A stretch of DNA of 9,442 nucleotides from UCB2 sp964475735 (GCA_964475735.1 CAYYYI010000108.1:1-9442), one strand, 5' to 3'. Positions 1 to 6,636 are shown, counted from the first letter of the stretch. Notes: generated by a model not told the origin, from the sequence alone. Numbers and translations: made by a program.

Positions 1-353
1 AGCGGGTAATCCTGGAGATGCAGAAGAACGAAGTTGAGCCTTCGGAGCGGCCAATTGCGAGCGTATTCGTGGTGCACAGGGGGGCGGCAACCGCCACAGC
101 CGCCATTCGCGCAGCAAACGCGCTGCGGGCGGCGGGCCTGCCCACAGTGGTGGGCGAGGGCGAGCGCTCCTTCAAGTCGCAGATGCGAAGCGCTGACGCT
201 TCCGGCGCGCAGGTGGCGGTTATCCTGGGAGAGGATGAGGTGGCGCGCGGCACGGCCGTCGTGAAGGATCTGCGTGGCGACGGCGGGCAGCGCGAGACGC
301 CGCTGCAGGACGTGGCGGACAGCGCCGAGGCGTTGCTGGCCAGCTTCAGGTAA
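1..353 (+). CDS. hisS: Histidyl-tRNA synthetase, C-terminal end (partial)
   Basis: Histidyl-tRNA synthetase charges tRNA-His with histidine in the cytoplasm. Only the C-terminal part is present. The reading frame is open from base 3 to the left edge with no stop, so the ATG at 18 is an internal methionine, not the start. The first residues (RVILEMQK) match the segment that follows the last class II catalytic motif in HisRS, where a conserved ER precedes a helix. The rest is the alpha/beta anticodon-binding domain, with FVVHRG on the first strand, a long helix containing AANALRAAGL, then SFKSQMRSADASGAQVAVIL and GEDE. This order is typical of the HisRS C-terminus. The close homologue HisZ lacks this domain, so HisS is preferred. 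The gene ends with TAA, 53 bases before the next gene on the same strand. Confidence 0.9.
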   Translation, partial: RVILEMQKNEVEPSERPIASVFVVHRGAATATAAIRAANALRAAGLPTVVGEGERSFKSQMRSADASGAQVAVILGEDEVARGTAVVKDLRGDGGQRETPLQDVADSAEALLASFR

Positions 354-373
354 GGCTGTCAGCCGCTTATAGT
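345..373 (+). promoter_or_regulatory. Possible sigma-70-type promoter before the oxidoreductase gene
   Basis: TATAGT at 368-373 matches five of six bases of the -10 consensus and stands out in very GC-rich surroundings. TTCAGG at 345-350, overlapping the hisS stop, is a weak -35 match (three of six) with 17-base spacing. A start point near 380 would give a short leader for the gene at 407. This is inference from motif matching only. The gene could equally be read through from hisS. Confidence 0.3.
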
Positions 374-401
374 CGCTCCACATAGCCTCTCATGGAGTGA
401 C
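372..401 (+). promoter_or_regulatory. 9-bp inverted repeat over the ribosome binding site
   Basis: The left arm GTCGCTCCA (372-380) pairs with the right arm TGGAGTGAC (393-401) over nine positions, including one G-U pair at 375/398, around a 12-base loop. The right arm contains the Shine-Dalgarno sequence (GGAG, 394-397) of the gene starting at 407. As RNA it would hide the ribosome binding site. As DNA, with arm centres about 21 bp apart (two helical turns), it could be a dimeric repressor site downstream of the TATAGT motif. The symmetry is seen in the sequence; the regulatory role is inferred. Confidence 0.4.
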
Positions 402-406
402 AAGTC

Positions 407-1315
407 ATGCCCCAGATGCCAGCCCTTGCCCTGACCGCGGTGCCGGGGCGCCGCAATTGGACCGTCGACATCGCCCGCGAGATGGAACGCCGCGGATTCC
501 AGGGGATCTACTGCGCCAGCTTCGGCGATAGCCTCGGCCTCTGCCTTTCCATTGCCCACGTGACCAACGAGATCAAGTTCGGCACTTCGATCGTGCCCAT
601 CTACATGCGAAGCGCCTTCGATATGGGCCAAACCGCCGCCTACATCCACGAGCTCAGCGGCGGCCGCTTCTACCTCGGGATCGGGGTGAGCCACGCGCCC
701 ACGCACGCCCGGCTCGGGGTGAAGGCGGGCAGGCCGCTTGGCGACACGCGGGCGTACGTCGAGGCCATGCGCGCGGGCACGCAACAGTTCGGTGACCTGC
801 CGCCAATCGTGCTGGCAACGCTGCGGAAGAAGATGGTTGAACTATCGGTGGAAATTGCCCAGGGCGCCGTCTGGGCGAATGCGTCGCGCTCGCACATGGC
901 CGAGTCGCTCAGCCACATCCCCCAGGAGCTTCGCGACGGCGACTTCTTCATCGGCGACATGATCCCGACGTGCATCGATGACAACGACCGGAACGCTGCA
1001 ATGAACGTGGCGAAGCGGACGCTGACCGGCTACGTGATGCTGCCCAACTACCGGAACTACTGGAAGGAAGCGGGCTACGTGGAGGAGATGGAGGCGGTAG
1101 AAGCCGCCCTCGCCGCGGGAGACCGGGACCGGCTGCCGGGATTGATGTCCGAGCGCTGGCTGGCGGACTCGTGCCTCTTCGGGAGCACGAAGGAGGTTCG
1201 CGAGGGGCTGGAGGCGTGGTTTGCCGCCGGGATGAAGACGCCGATGCTCGTCCCTTCGTCGACAAGCGGCGGGCAGGTGAAGGCGATCGAGGAGCTGTTC
1301 GCGGCGTTCTCGTAG
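407..1315 (+). CDS. Luciferase-like (LLM class) flavin/F420-dependent oxidoreductase
   Basis: A 302-residue member of the bacterial luciferase-like TIM-barrel superfamily, which uses FMN or coenzyme F420 for hydride transfer. Visible marks: an N-terminal barrel strand and helix with REMERRGFQGIYC (residues 24-36), the strand IKFGTSIVPIY (56-66), where flavin/F420 contacts usually lie, and the signature SGGRFYLGIGVSHAP (84-98). The C-terminal part carries TLTGYVMLPNYRNYW and a CLFGSTKEVREGLE segment matching the family's G-[ST]-x-x-x-V hinge. The ATG at 407 has a good Shine-Dalgarno (GGAG, 394-397) 9 bases upstream. The signature looks like the F420-dependent branch (compare methylene-H4MPT reductase and TIGR03617-type relatives), but the cofactor cannot be fixed by eye and the substrate is unknown. 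It lies between hisS and a CysQ-like gene, which gives no functional clue. Confidence 0.85.
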   Translation: MPQMPALALTAVPGRRNWTVDIAREMERRGFQGIYCASFGDSLGLCLSIAHVTNEIKFGTSIVPIYMRSAFDMGQTAAYIHELSGGRFYLGIGVSHAPTHARLGVKAGRPLGDTRAYVEAMRAGTQQFGDLPPIVLATLRKKMVELSVEIAQGAVWANASRSHMAESLSHIPQELRDGDFFIGDMIPTCIDDNDRNAAMNVAKRTLTGYVMLPNYRNYWKEAGYVEEMEAVEAALAAGDRDRLPGLMSERWLADSCLFGSTKEVREGLEAWFAAGMKTPMLVPSSTSGGQVKAIEELFAAFS

Positions 1316-1362
1316 GCGCTGGCGCCTTGCCCGAGCGACCCTGCCGGGGCCAAAGTGGATCT

Positions 1363-2121
1363 GTGTTCGAAACCGAGTTCCAGGCTGCGGTCGATGCCGC
1401 CCGCGAGGCAGGAGACGAAGTCGCGCGGTTGCGGCAGAACGGCCTGCGCTACGGCCGCAAAGCCGGGCGCGAGCTCGTTTCGGAGGCGGACCTGCAGGCG
1501 GCGGAGATGTTGCATGAGCGGCTCGCGATGCGGTTTCCAGGCATCGGCTGGCTGAGCGAAGAGCACCGCGACACGGCCGAGCGGCTACGTTGCGACCGTG
1601 TGTGGGTTGTGGACCCGATAGACGGCACGCGCGAATACCTGATGGGGCTGCCGGAATACGCCATTTCGGTGGCGCTGGTGGTAGAAGGCGAACCGGCGCT
1701 TGGCGTGGTCTACAACCCCGCAACGGGCGAGATGCAGGCCGCCACCTGCTGCGATGCCGTGGAACGCACGCCGGGCGCGTTTCGGAACGGCTTCGACGTG
1801 CTTGTGGGCCGGGGCGAGCAGGGCTACGACGACCTGCCACCACTGCCCCGCGACGCTCGCTCAAGGGGCATTGGGAGCGTTGCCTACCGGATGGCGCTCC
1901 TCGCCGCAGGGACGGGCGACGCGGTGCTCACCGGGTACGGCCGGGCAGAGTGGGACGTGGCCGCGGGGGCAGCCCTCTGCCGCGCCGCGGGTTTGCGCGT
2001 GACCGACGCCCGCGGCGCGCCCCTGCGCTTCAACCAGCCCGACCCCTACGTTCGCGGGCTGCTGGTAGCGGAGCCGGGCCTGCACCAGCGCATCCGGCGG
2101 TACTGGGACCTGGTGACCTAA
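1363..2121 (+). CDS. cysQ: 3'(2'),5'-bisphosphate nucleotidase CysQ-like, inositol monophosphatase family
   Basis: A Mg-dependent phosphatase of the IMPase/FBPase fold, 252 residues from the GTG at 1363. The metal-site motifs are intact: SEE (Glu67), DPIDGT (Asp84, Asp87, with Gly88-Thr89) and EWDVAAG (Asp198). The DPIDGTREY stretch and the C-terminal NQPDPYVRGLL are typical of CysQ, which hydrolyses 3'-phosphoadenosine 5'-phosphate (PAP) from sulfate assimilation, rather than of plain inositol monophosphatases. The frame is open further left, with an ATG at 1171, but that would overlap the oxidoreductase by 145 bases and add residues unlike the family. GTG 1363 is therefore preferred, although its Shine-Dalgarno is poor (GGGG at 1346-1349 is distant). 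It lies 47 bases after the oxidoreductase. Its TAA stop overlaps the stop of convergent tilS. No other sulfate genes are nearby, so inositol phosphate or another small phosphate ester remains possible. Confidence 0.85.
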   Translation: MFETEFQAAVDAAREAGDEVARLRQNGLRYGRKAGRELVSEADLQAAEMLHERLAMRFPGIGWLSEEHRDTAERLRCDRVWVVDPIDGTREYLMGLPEYAISVALVVEGEPALGVVYNPATGEMQAATCCDAVERTPGAFRNGFDVLVGRGEQGYDDLPPLPRDARSRGIGSVAYRMALLAAGTGDAVLTGYGRAEWDVAAGAALCRAAGLRVTDARGAPLRFNQPDPYVRGLLVAEPGLHQRIRRYWDLVT

Positions 2122-3593
2122 CCCGCCACCGGCGGCAACCGCGTAGCGGCCACGTAGAGCGCCTCATCCGGCGGTGCTGCGCCCTCCAGTCCGGGCGGGC
2201 CGCCGAGAAGCGCCAGCACCCCTGTAGCGTCAGCGAGAGCGAGGAGGCGGCCGCGCTCCCAACGCGGGACCCTGGCGGCGAGAAGGACGTCCGCGAGGTT
2301 TCGCCCGGCGCCGTGGTAGTCGACGCGGTCGCCCGGGGCAATCGAGCGGACACGAAGCGCTCCCTTCAGCGCACCGAGGTTGATTGCGGCGAACGCCGCG
2401 CCGGACGCGGGCGCCGGCGGGCTGGTCGTCGCCTCGATGCGCCAGCTGCCGACAACGGTGACACCGGGAACGTTGAGGATGACCGGCGCAACAGCCGCCC
2501 CCGCTGCCTGCGCTGCTCCGATACGGAGCAGCCCGGCTGACGCTTCGACTACGGCCGGTCCGAAGGCTACCTCACCTGACCCACGGTCGAGCACGGATCG
2601 GAGGTTGCGCACGCGGGTGCGGTTCACTTCCGCGACGAGACCGTGGAACGCAGATTCTCGTTCGATTACCAGAGTGACCGCCTCGGCGGGAAGGTCAGCG
2701 ATGGCCGCCAGGGGGAAGATGGAGCCGCCGGGCCCACGCTCAACTGGCTGGACGGCCAGCGCGGCGCGCTCGACGGGCGCGAACACTTCGCGGGCGCTTT
2801 GGGCCAAACCCACGAGGGCGGTTTCGATTGAAGGATTGACGGCGCGTAGAGCGAGGAGCACATCGTGGCGGATGCGGTTACGCCCAAGCGCCAGGTCGAA
2901 GTTCGAGGGGTCCTCAAGGGGAGCGACACCGGCCTCGGCGCAGACCGCGGCCGTTTCGGTGCGGCGAAGCACGAGCAGCGGCCTCACGAGCCGTTGAGCC
3001 GGGGCGCCCGGCGTGTCCGCCGCGGGTAGCATGCCCCGCAGGCCGCGCACCCCGGTACCTCGCAGGATACGCAGGAGGACCGTCTCCGCCTGGTCATCGG
3101 CGGTGTGGCCCGTGACGATGCAATCGGCCCCTTCTTTCCCGGCCGCGAAGGCGAGGAACTGGTAGCGCATGCGCCGCGCGGCTTCTTCGATTCCCATGCC
3201 CCGCTCGGTGGCGAGCGCGCGCACGTCGCCCTCACCGGTAAGGCACTTCACATCAATTTGGGCGCAGAGTGACCGCACGAATTCGAGGTCGGCATCCGAG
3301 CCTTCGCGCAGACGGTGGTCGAAGTGGGCGGCGGCAACTTCGAAGCCGAATCGTTCGCGCAACTCAAGGAGCAGGAGGAGACAGGCGACAGAGTCGGGGC
3401 CGCCCGAGACTGCACCGAGCACCTTGGTGACGCGCCGGAAAAGTTTCTCCCGGGCGGCGAAAGCGGCTACCTTGCGGAGCGCCTTCGCAGTAGCGGGCCG
3501 GTCAGCGAGGGAAGAGACGCTGCCACCATTCGCCCGTGGGCCGCGCGCCCTCGCTGAGGGGCGGGCTGATGACGACGAAGGGTACTTCTCCAT
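2118..3593 (-). CDS. tilS: tRNA(Ile)-lysidine synthase
   Basis: TilS attaches lysine to C34 of tRNA-Ile2 (CAU anticodon) using ATP, changing both charging and codon reading to AUA; it is generally essential. The PP-loop SGGPDS is at residues 63-68, followed by the core motifs AHFDHRLR, GIEEAARRMRY, TGHTADDQAET, ILRGTGVRGLRG, RPLL and EDPSNFD...RNRIRH. A C-terminal TilS substrate-binding domain is present (APGDRVDYHGAGRNLADVL). At 491 residues it is somewhat long for the family. The ATG at 3593 gives about 40 residues more N-terminus than usual and overlaps ftsB by 92 bases. No in-frame ATG, GTG or TTG lies between it and the GTG for Val58, five residues before the PP-loop, which would remove the first strand. 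ATG 3593 is therefore the best choice, though an unusual start codon is possible. It is the last gene of the minus-strand cluster. Confidence 0.93.
   Translation of the reverse strand: MEKYPSSSSARPSARARGPRANGGSVSSLADRPATAKALRKVAAFAAREKLFRRVTKVLGAVSGGPDSVACLLLLLELRERFGFEVAAAHFDHRLREGSDADLEFVRSLCAQIDVKCLTGEGDVRALATERGMGIEEAARRMRYQFLAFAAGKEGADCIVTGHTADDQAETVLLRILRGTGVRGLRGMLPAADTPGAPAQRLVRPLLVLRRTETAAVCAEAGVAPLEDPSNFDLALGRNRIRHDVLLALRAVNPSIETALVGLAQSAREVFAPVERAALAVQPVERGPGGSIFPLAAIADLPAEAVTLVIERESAFHGLVAEVNRTRVRNLRSVLDRGSGEVAFGPAVVEASAGLLRIGAAQAAGAAVAPVILNVPGVTVVGSWRIEATTSPPAPASGAAFAAINLGALKGALRVRSIAPGDRVDYHGAGRNLADVLLAARVPRWERGRLLALADATGVLALLGGPPGLEGAAPPDEALYVAATRLPPVAG
2123..2149. other. Two small GC hairpins just after the cysQ stop
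   Basis: CCGCC-ACC-GGCGG (2123-2135) and CCGC-GTA-GCGG (2139-2149) can each form a short hairpin right after the convergent stop codons, inside the last codons of tilS. No T-run follows on either strand, so this is not a standard intrinsic terminator. They may slow converging polymerases or may be chance in GC-rich coding DNA. Confidence 0.2.
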
Positions 3594-3828
3594 CTCGCAC
3601 GTATCCGAGCTGGCGGCGGGCTTCCTGCTCCACGTAGGCGTCCGATGCCACGTAGTCGCGCACGGCCTCCAGGTACTCTTTCTTCTCCACGAGGGCGGCG
3701 ACTTCGCGTTCCGCCTCGGTCTTGTCGTCGCCGAGCCGGTGCGCCCGGAGTGCGCCTACCGCAGCGGTGTAAAGGAAGTACCCCGCAATCACCAGGCAAA
3801 CGAGAAAGACAAGCCGGCTACGACTCAA
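3502..3828 (-). CDS. ftsB: FtsB/DivIC-type septum formation protein
   Basis: A small bitopic membrane protein (108 residues) of the FtsB/DivIC family, which joins FtsL and FtsQ/DivIB in the divisome and helps activate septal peptidoglycan synthesis. Residues about 5-24 form a hydrophobic helix (LVFLVCLVIAGYFLY). A charged heptad-like coiled coil follows (about 30-55), then the family's short globular motif VEQEARRQLGYVRDGEVPF. The C-terminal tail ends with a WW pair and LFPR. It starts with TTG at 3828, supported by a clear Shine-Dalgarno (GGAAGG, complement of 3835-3840) six bases away. It begins 24 bases after the histidine phosphatase stop. Its 3' end overlaps the start of tilS by 92 bases, which is unusual, although ftsB-like genes next to tilS are common in Gram-positive-type genomes. 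FtsL is similar in shape; the conserved C-terminal motif favours FtsB/DivIC. Confidence 0.85.
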   Translation of the reverse strand: MSRSRLVFLVCLVIAGYFLYTAAVGALRAHRLGDDKTEAEREVAALVEKKEYLEAVRDYVASDAYVEQEARRQLGYVRDGEVPFVVISPPLSEGARPTGEWWQRLFPR

Positions 3829-3834
3829 GAAGAA

Positions 3835-3840
3835 CCTTCC
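3835..3840 (-). promoter_or_regulatory. Ribosome binding site of ftsB
   Basis: GGAAGG on the minus strand lies six bases before the TTG at 3828. It is one of the few strong Shine-Dalgarno sequences in the minus-strand cluster and fixes the non-ATG start of ftsB. Confidence 0.6.
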
Positions 3841-3852
3841 AACCCAGCCAGG

Positions 3853-4488
3853 TCACACGCTACGCCCATCATGATCAAGGTTCAAGGAGTCGAGATGGCA
3901 CGTGTCATTCAGCCGCTCCACAACCACGCGCCTCCCGTTGAAGGCAAAGGAAGAGATGGAGGCAACATCGAAAGCCACCGAACGAAAGGCGGCGGCATCG
4001 AGCCCCATGAGGCGGCAGGCCAGCACCCGCAGGACGAAATTGTGGGAAACCACCGCGATGTCTCCTTCACGCTGTTCGAGCAACTCCGCGACGAAGGGAA
4101 GCAGGCGCGCTTCCAGGTCGCAAATGCTTTCGCCGCCGGGCATGACCGCTTCGTGGCCCCGGGGCCCGACCCACTCCGCCAGGAACGGGCCGAATCGCTC
4201 GCGCAGCTCCTGGAACGTCAGTCCTTCGGCTTCGCCGGCATCGAGCTCGGCCAGCTCCGGGCGGACGACGGGTTCGAGGCCGTGTTCGCCTGCGATGGCC
4301 AGGGCAGTGACACCGGCGCGTTGGAGGGGGCTGGTGTAGACGACAGCCAACGGCCTGGCAGCGAGGACGGCCGCCACCGCCGCGGCCTGCTGTTCCCCAA
4401 CGAGGGTGAGGGGAACGTCCGCGCGGCCGAGGGACACGCCGTCCCGGTTGTGGGCTGTCTGCCCGTGGCGCACAAGGTAGAGGTTCAA
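3853..4488 (-). CDS. Histidine phosphatase family protein (phosphoglycerate-mutase-like)
   Basis: A cytoplasmic phosphatase of histidine phosphatase branch 1, 211 residues. The catalytic RHG motif is at residues 7-9 (His8 is the phospho-acceptor), followed by the TSPLQRA segment (52-58, phosphate-binding Arg57), the L-A-E acid region (Glu81), PGGES (117-121) and the second catalytic histidine in VVSHN (His149). All active-site positions are present, so it should be active. Substrate cannot be assigned: relatives include cofactor-dependent phosphoglycerate mutase (usually longer, about 230-250), alpha-ribazole phosphatase CobC, and broad phosphatases. CobC would be attractive beside a B12-dependent mutase, but no other cobalamin synthesis gene is visible and the sequence does not settle it. 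The start is TTG (4488), whose TTGA overlaps the stop of the upstream acetyltransferase, implying translational coupling. Confidence 0.85.
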   Translation of the reverse strand: MNLYLVRHGQTAHNRDGVSLGRADVPLTLVGEQQAAAVAAVLAARPLAVVYTSPLQRAGVTALAIAGEHGLEPVVRPELAELDAGEAEGLTFQELRERFGPFLAEWVGPRGHEAVMPGGESICDLEARLLPFVAELLEQREGDIAVVSHNFVLRVLACRLMGLDAAAFRSVAFDVASISSFAFNGRRVVVERLNDTCHLDSLNLDHDGRSV

Positions 4489-4979
4489 TCGGGGTCGTCG
4501 GCGGCGCTGAGCGGAGCCCAGAGCCGCTGGATGAACGGGGTAAAGCCGAGCGCCTTCCAGAACGACTCCGCGCCGCGATCGAGAGCGAGCACCGGCATCT
4601 CAAAGTGCGCGATTTCGTCGTGCGACTCGGCCCAGCGGGCGAAGGCTGCGAACAGCTGGCGGCCCACCCCCTGACGGCGGCAGGCGGGCTCGACGTAGAG
4701 GTAGCCGACGGTAGCGTGCCTTTCTGGCAGGCGGTCGGGCTGGTTCGTTTCGATTCCGCCGCTGATGAAGCCGGCGAGGCGGCCGTCTATTTCGGCGACA
4801 AACGTGGCTGAGGACCGGCGCTGGAACACCTGGGCAAGCCCCTCCAGGAACTCCGCTTCGGAGACCGGCGCGGGGATGATTCGACGGTCGGTAACGGCAT
4901 TATGCGACCGCAAATCGGACCAGACTCCGAAGAGCGAGGGGCCATCGGCGGGCTGAGCGGGCCGGACCCGGATGGTCAT
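4485..4979 (-). CDS. GNAT family N-acetyltransferase
   Basis: A 164-residue single-domain GCN5-related acetyltransferase, which moves an acetyl group from acetyl-CoA to an amine of a protein or small molecule. The N-terminal IRVRPAQPADGPSL is the usual first strand and helix of the fold. FVAEIDGRLAGFISGG (60-75) is the central hairpin. VGYLYVEPACRRQGVGRQLF (91-110) is motif A, with the acetyl-CoA pyrophosphate-binding RRQGVG. The C-terminal ESFWKALGF is the typical motif B end. The protein is complete, and its substrate is unknown. It is translationally coupled on both sides: its ATG (4979) overlaps the TGA of the DUF2344 gene as ATGA, and its TGA overlaps the TTG start of the phosphatase. 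Confidence 0.88.
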   Translation of the reverse strand: MTIRVRPAQPADGPSLFGVWSDLRSHNAVTDRRIIPAPVSEAEFLEGLAQVFQRRSSATFVAEIDGRLAGFISGGIETNQPDRLPERHATVGYLYVEPACRRQGVGRQLFAAFARWAESHDEIAHFEMPVLALDRGAESFWKALGFTPFIQRLWAPLSAADDPD

Positions 4980-5665
4980 TCGAACCTCCCTCGACGCCGC
5001 CAGGCGTCGTGCGCGGGCGACGGCTCGTCGAGGTGGAGGGCGACGCGGGCAATCGTCTCCGGCTCCCGGCCGGGGAACAGGGCCGCCAGCACCACCTCGG
5101 GACGGATGGTCAGGTCCTGGTGCGCTCGGGCGCGCATCGTGAGCCGCGTGCCCCCATCGATAGCCTCCGCCGTCATTCGTGAGACGCCGTCGCGCAGGTC
5201 GATGGTGCGCGCTTTTTCGCGACGGTCATCGACCCAGGGCAATTCGCGCCGCGCGAGGAACTCCGCGACGGTCAGCGCGGCCTCCGGGGGATCGAGTCCG
5301 GGGAGATCCATACGGTAGTCGGCCCAGGCGAGGCAGGACTGGGGGGCGGGACCGCCGACGGGCACTTCGATCACCGCGATCAGCGGCAGGTCTTCGGATG
5401 TTTGTGCGGCGACGCGTTCGCGGAAGGTCTCAAGCTCGATCCGTTCGTCGAGTGTCACGTCAACTATCTCCGCCTCGCCCACGAAGCCCAGGGGGAGCGG
5501 CGAGGCGAAAGCCAGCCGCGGATGAGGCGTGAACCCCTGCGAGTAGGAAAGGGGCAGGCCCGCGCGGCGGATGGCGCGCTCCCAGAAGCGCAGAACGTCC
5601 AGGTGGGAGATGTAGCGGAGCCTCTCGCCCTTGCGGAACCAAACACGGATACGCTGCGCGCTCAT
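4976..5665 (-). CDS. DUF2344 / TIGR03936 family (radical SAM-associated) protein
   Basis: A 229-residue member of the DUF2344 family, whose function is not established. The defining N-terminal block is clear: RVWFRKGERLRYISHLDVLRF (the HLD motif), WERAIRRAGLPLSYSQGFTPHPRL, then FASPLPLGF and EIVDVTLDE. In other bacteria this domain is fused to, or encoded right beside, a B12-binding-domain radical SAM protein (TIGR03960 type). No radical SAM CxxxCxxC motif occurs in this window, so the usual partner is missing or encoded elsewhere. The ATG at 5665 has no clear Shine-Dalgarno in the 30-base gap after meaB. Its TGA overlaps the ATG of the acetyltransferase. The family is often found near ribosomal or tRNA genes, which makes an RNA-modification role plausible but unproven. 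Confidence 0.82.
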   Translation of the reverse strand: MSAQRIRVWFRKGERLRYISHLDVLRFWERAIRRAGLPLSYSQGFTPHPRLAFASPLPLGFVGEAEIVDVTLDERIELETFRERVAAQTSEDLPLIAVIEVPVGGPAPQSCLAWADYRMDLPGLDPPEAALTVAEFLARRELPWVDDRREKARTIDLRDGVSRMTAEAIDGGTRLTMRARAHQDLTIRPEVVLAALFPGREPETIARVALHLDEPSPAHDAWRRRGRFE

Positions 5666-5695
5666 GGAGTGAATGCTAGCACCCGGCGACGGTCC

Positions 5696-6631
5696 TCACG
5701 TGTGCAGCCGGGCGGCGAGGGCCTCAGCAGCGCTGTGGGGGTCAAGCTCGCGGGCCGCGACTCGCTGGACGAGCGCTTCGAGCTCGGCCTCGGGCGTGGC
5801 CTGGCGGATGCGCTCGAGGAGGATGGCCCGGGCGATGGAGAGCACCTGGTGGCGCGCGTCGATCGCTCGCTGCCGTTCGAGCTCACCAGAGGTGTCCAGG
5901 TAGGCGCGGTGCTCGGCGATGGCATCGGCGAGCGCGGCGAGGCCTTCGCCCTTGACGGCCGTCGTCTTGAGCACGGGCGGACGCCGGCTGCCCGCCGGCG
6001 AAAGCGTAAGCAGCGCCTGGAGCTGGCTGACGAGAACGTCCGCGCCGGGGTGGTCGGCCTTGTTCACGACAAGCACATCGGCGATTTCGAGGATTCCGGC
6101 TTTCATCGCCTGGATGTCGTCGCCGGTGCCGGGGTTGTTGACGAGCACGGTCGTGAGCGCCGTACCTGCGATCTCGACCTCGTCCTGCCCGGCGCCAACG
6201 GTCTCGATGATCACGTAGTCAAAGCCGAAGGCGTCCATGACGGCCACGACGTCGTCGATGGTCGGCGCGAGCCCGCCAAGGGCGCCCCGGGAGGCCATGC
6301 TGCGCACATAGACGCCGGGGTCGAGCGTCAGGTCCTGCATGCGAATGCGGTCGCCGAGGATGGCGCCCTGAGTGAAGGGGCTCGAAGGGTCCACGGCGAC
6401 GATGCCGACGGTGTGCCCGCGTCGCCTGTATTCGGCTGCCAGTGCTCCGGTGAGGGTGCTCTTGCCCGAGCCGGCGCCGCCGGTCACGCCGATGGAGTGC
6501 GCCCGCCCGGACCGCGGAAAGAGGGTACGAAGATACTCCCGCCCTTCGGAAGTCTCGTTCTCGACGCGACTGATGATGCGAGCGAGGGCGCGCCTATCGC
6601 CCTGGAGGAACCGTTCGACAAGGCCGTCCAC
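5696..6631 (-). CDS. meaB: MeaB/ArgK-type G protein, methylmalonyl-CoA mutase chaperone
   Basis: A P-loop GTPase (311 residues) that gates cobalamin loading and protects adenosylcobalamin-dependent methylmalonyl-CoA mutase from inactivation. Walker A is GGAGSGKST (51-59). The metal/switch region is VDPSSPFTQGAILGDRIRM (80-98), followed by SMASRGALGGL (111-121), ETVGAGQDEVEIA (143-155) and the guanine-specificity motif NKAD (190-193). These are the MeaB signatures. Small differences from the common form are GGAGSGK in place of GPPGAGK, and a Gln at 88 where Gly is usual. The predicted start is GTG at 6631, five bases after the B12-subunit stop, consistent with coupled translation. The neighbouring mutase subunits and epimerase make the role firm. 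Old annotations call this family ArgK (arginine transport kinase), which is not supported here. Confidence 0.93.
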   Translation of the reverse strand: MDGLVERFLQGDRRALARIISRVENETSEGREYLRTLFPRSGRAHSIGVTGGAGSGKSTLTGALAAEYRRRGHTVGIVAVDPSSPFTQGAILGDRIRMQDLTLDPGVYVRSMASRGALGGLAPTIDDVVAVMDAFGFDYVIIETVGAGQDEVEIAGTALTTVLVNNPGTGDDIQAMKAGILEIADVLVVNKADHPGADVLVSQLQALLTLSPAGSRRPPVLKTTAVKGEGLAALADAIAEHRAYLDTSGELERQRAIDARHQVLSIARAILLERIRQATPEAELEALVQRVAARELDPHSAAEALAARLHT

Positions 6632-6636
6632 TGGCT

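Noticed and set aside
354..364. Palindrome GGCTGTCAGCC after hisS as a terminator
   Set aside because: Only a 4-bp stem with a 3-base loop and no T-run.
1315..1326. GGCGC/GCGCC dyad between the oxidoreductase and cysQ
   Set aside because: The loop would be too short for the full stem and no T-run follows; likely chance in GC-rich DNA.
1171..1362. ATG at 1171 as the start of the CysQ-like gene
   Set aside because: It would overlap the oxidoreductase by 145 bases and add 64 residues unlike the IMPase family; GTG 1363 fits the usual N-terminus.
842..1864. Minus-strand open frame of 340 codons
   Set aside because: Antisense to the oxidoreductase and CysQ-like genes; Arg/Pro-rich with no domain.
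1590..2540. Plus-strand open frame of 316 codons across the cysQ/tilS junction
   Set aside because: It overlaps cysQ in another frame and tilS in antisense, and its translation is Arg/Gly-rich with no family resemblance.
3169..4674. Plus-strand open frame of 501 codons
   Set aside because: It runs antisense across tilS, ftsB and the histidine phosphatase, which have clear family motifs. Its translation is low-complexity, Arg/Ser-rich and domain-free, as expected from antisense frames in GC-rich DNA.
5696..6631. ArgK as an arginine/ornithine transport kinase
   Set aside because: The motifs are those of the MeaB G protein, and the mutase subunits are in the same gene cluster; no transporter gene is present.
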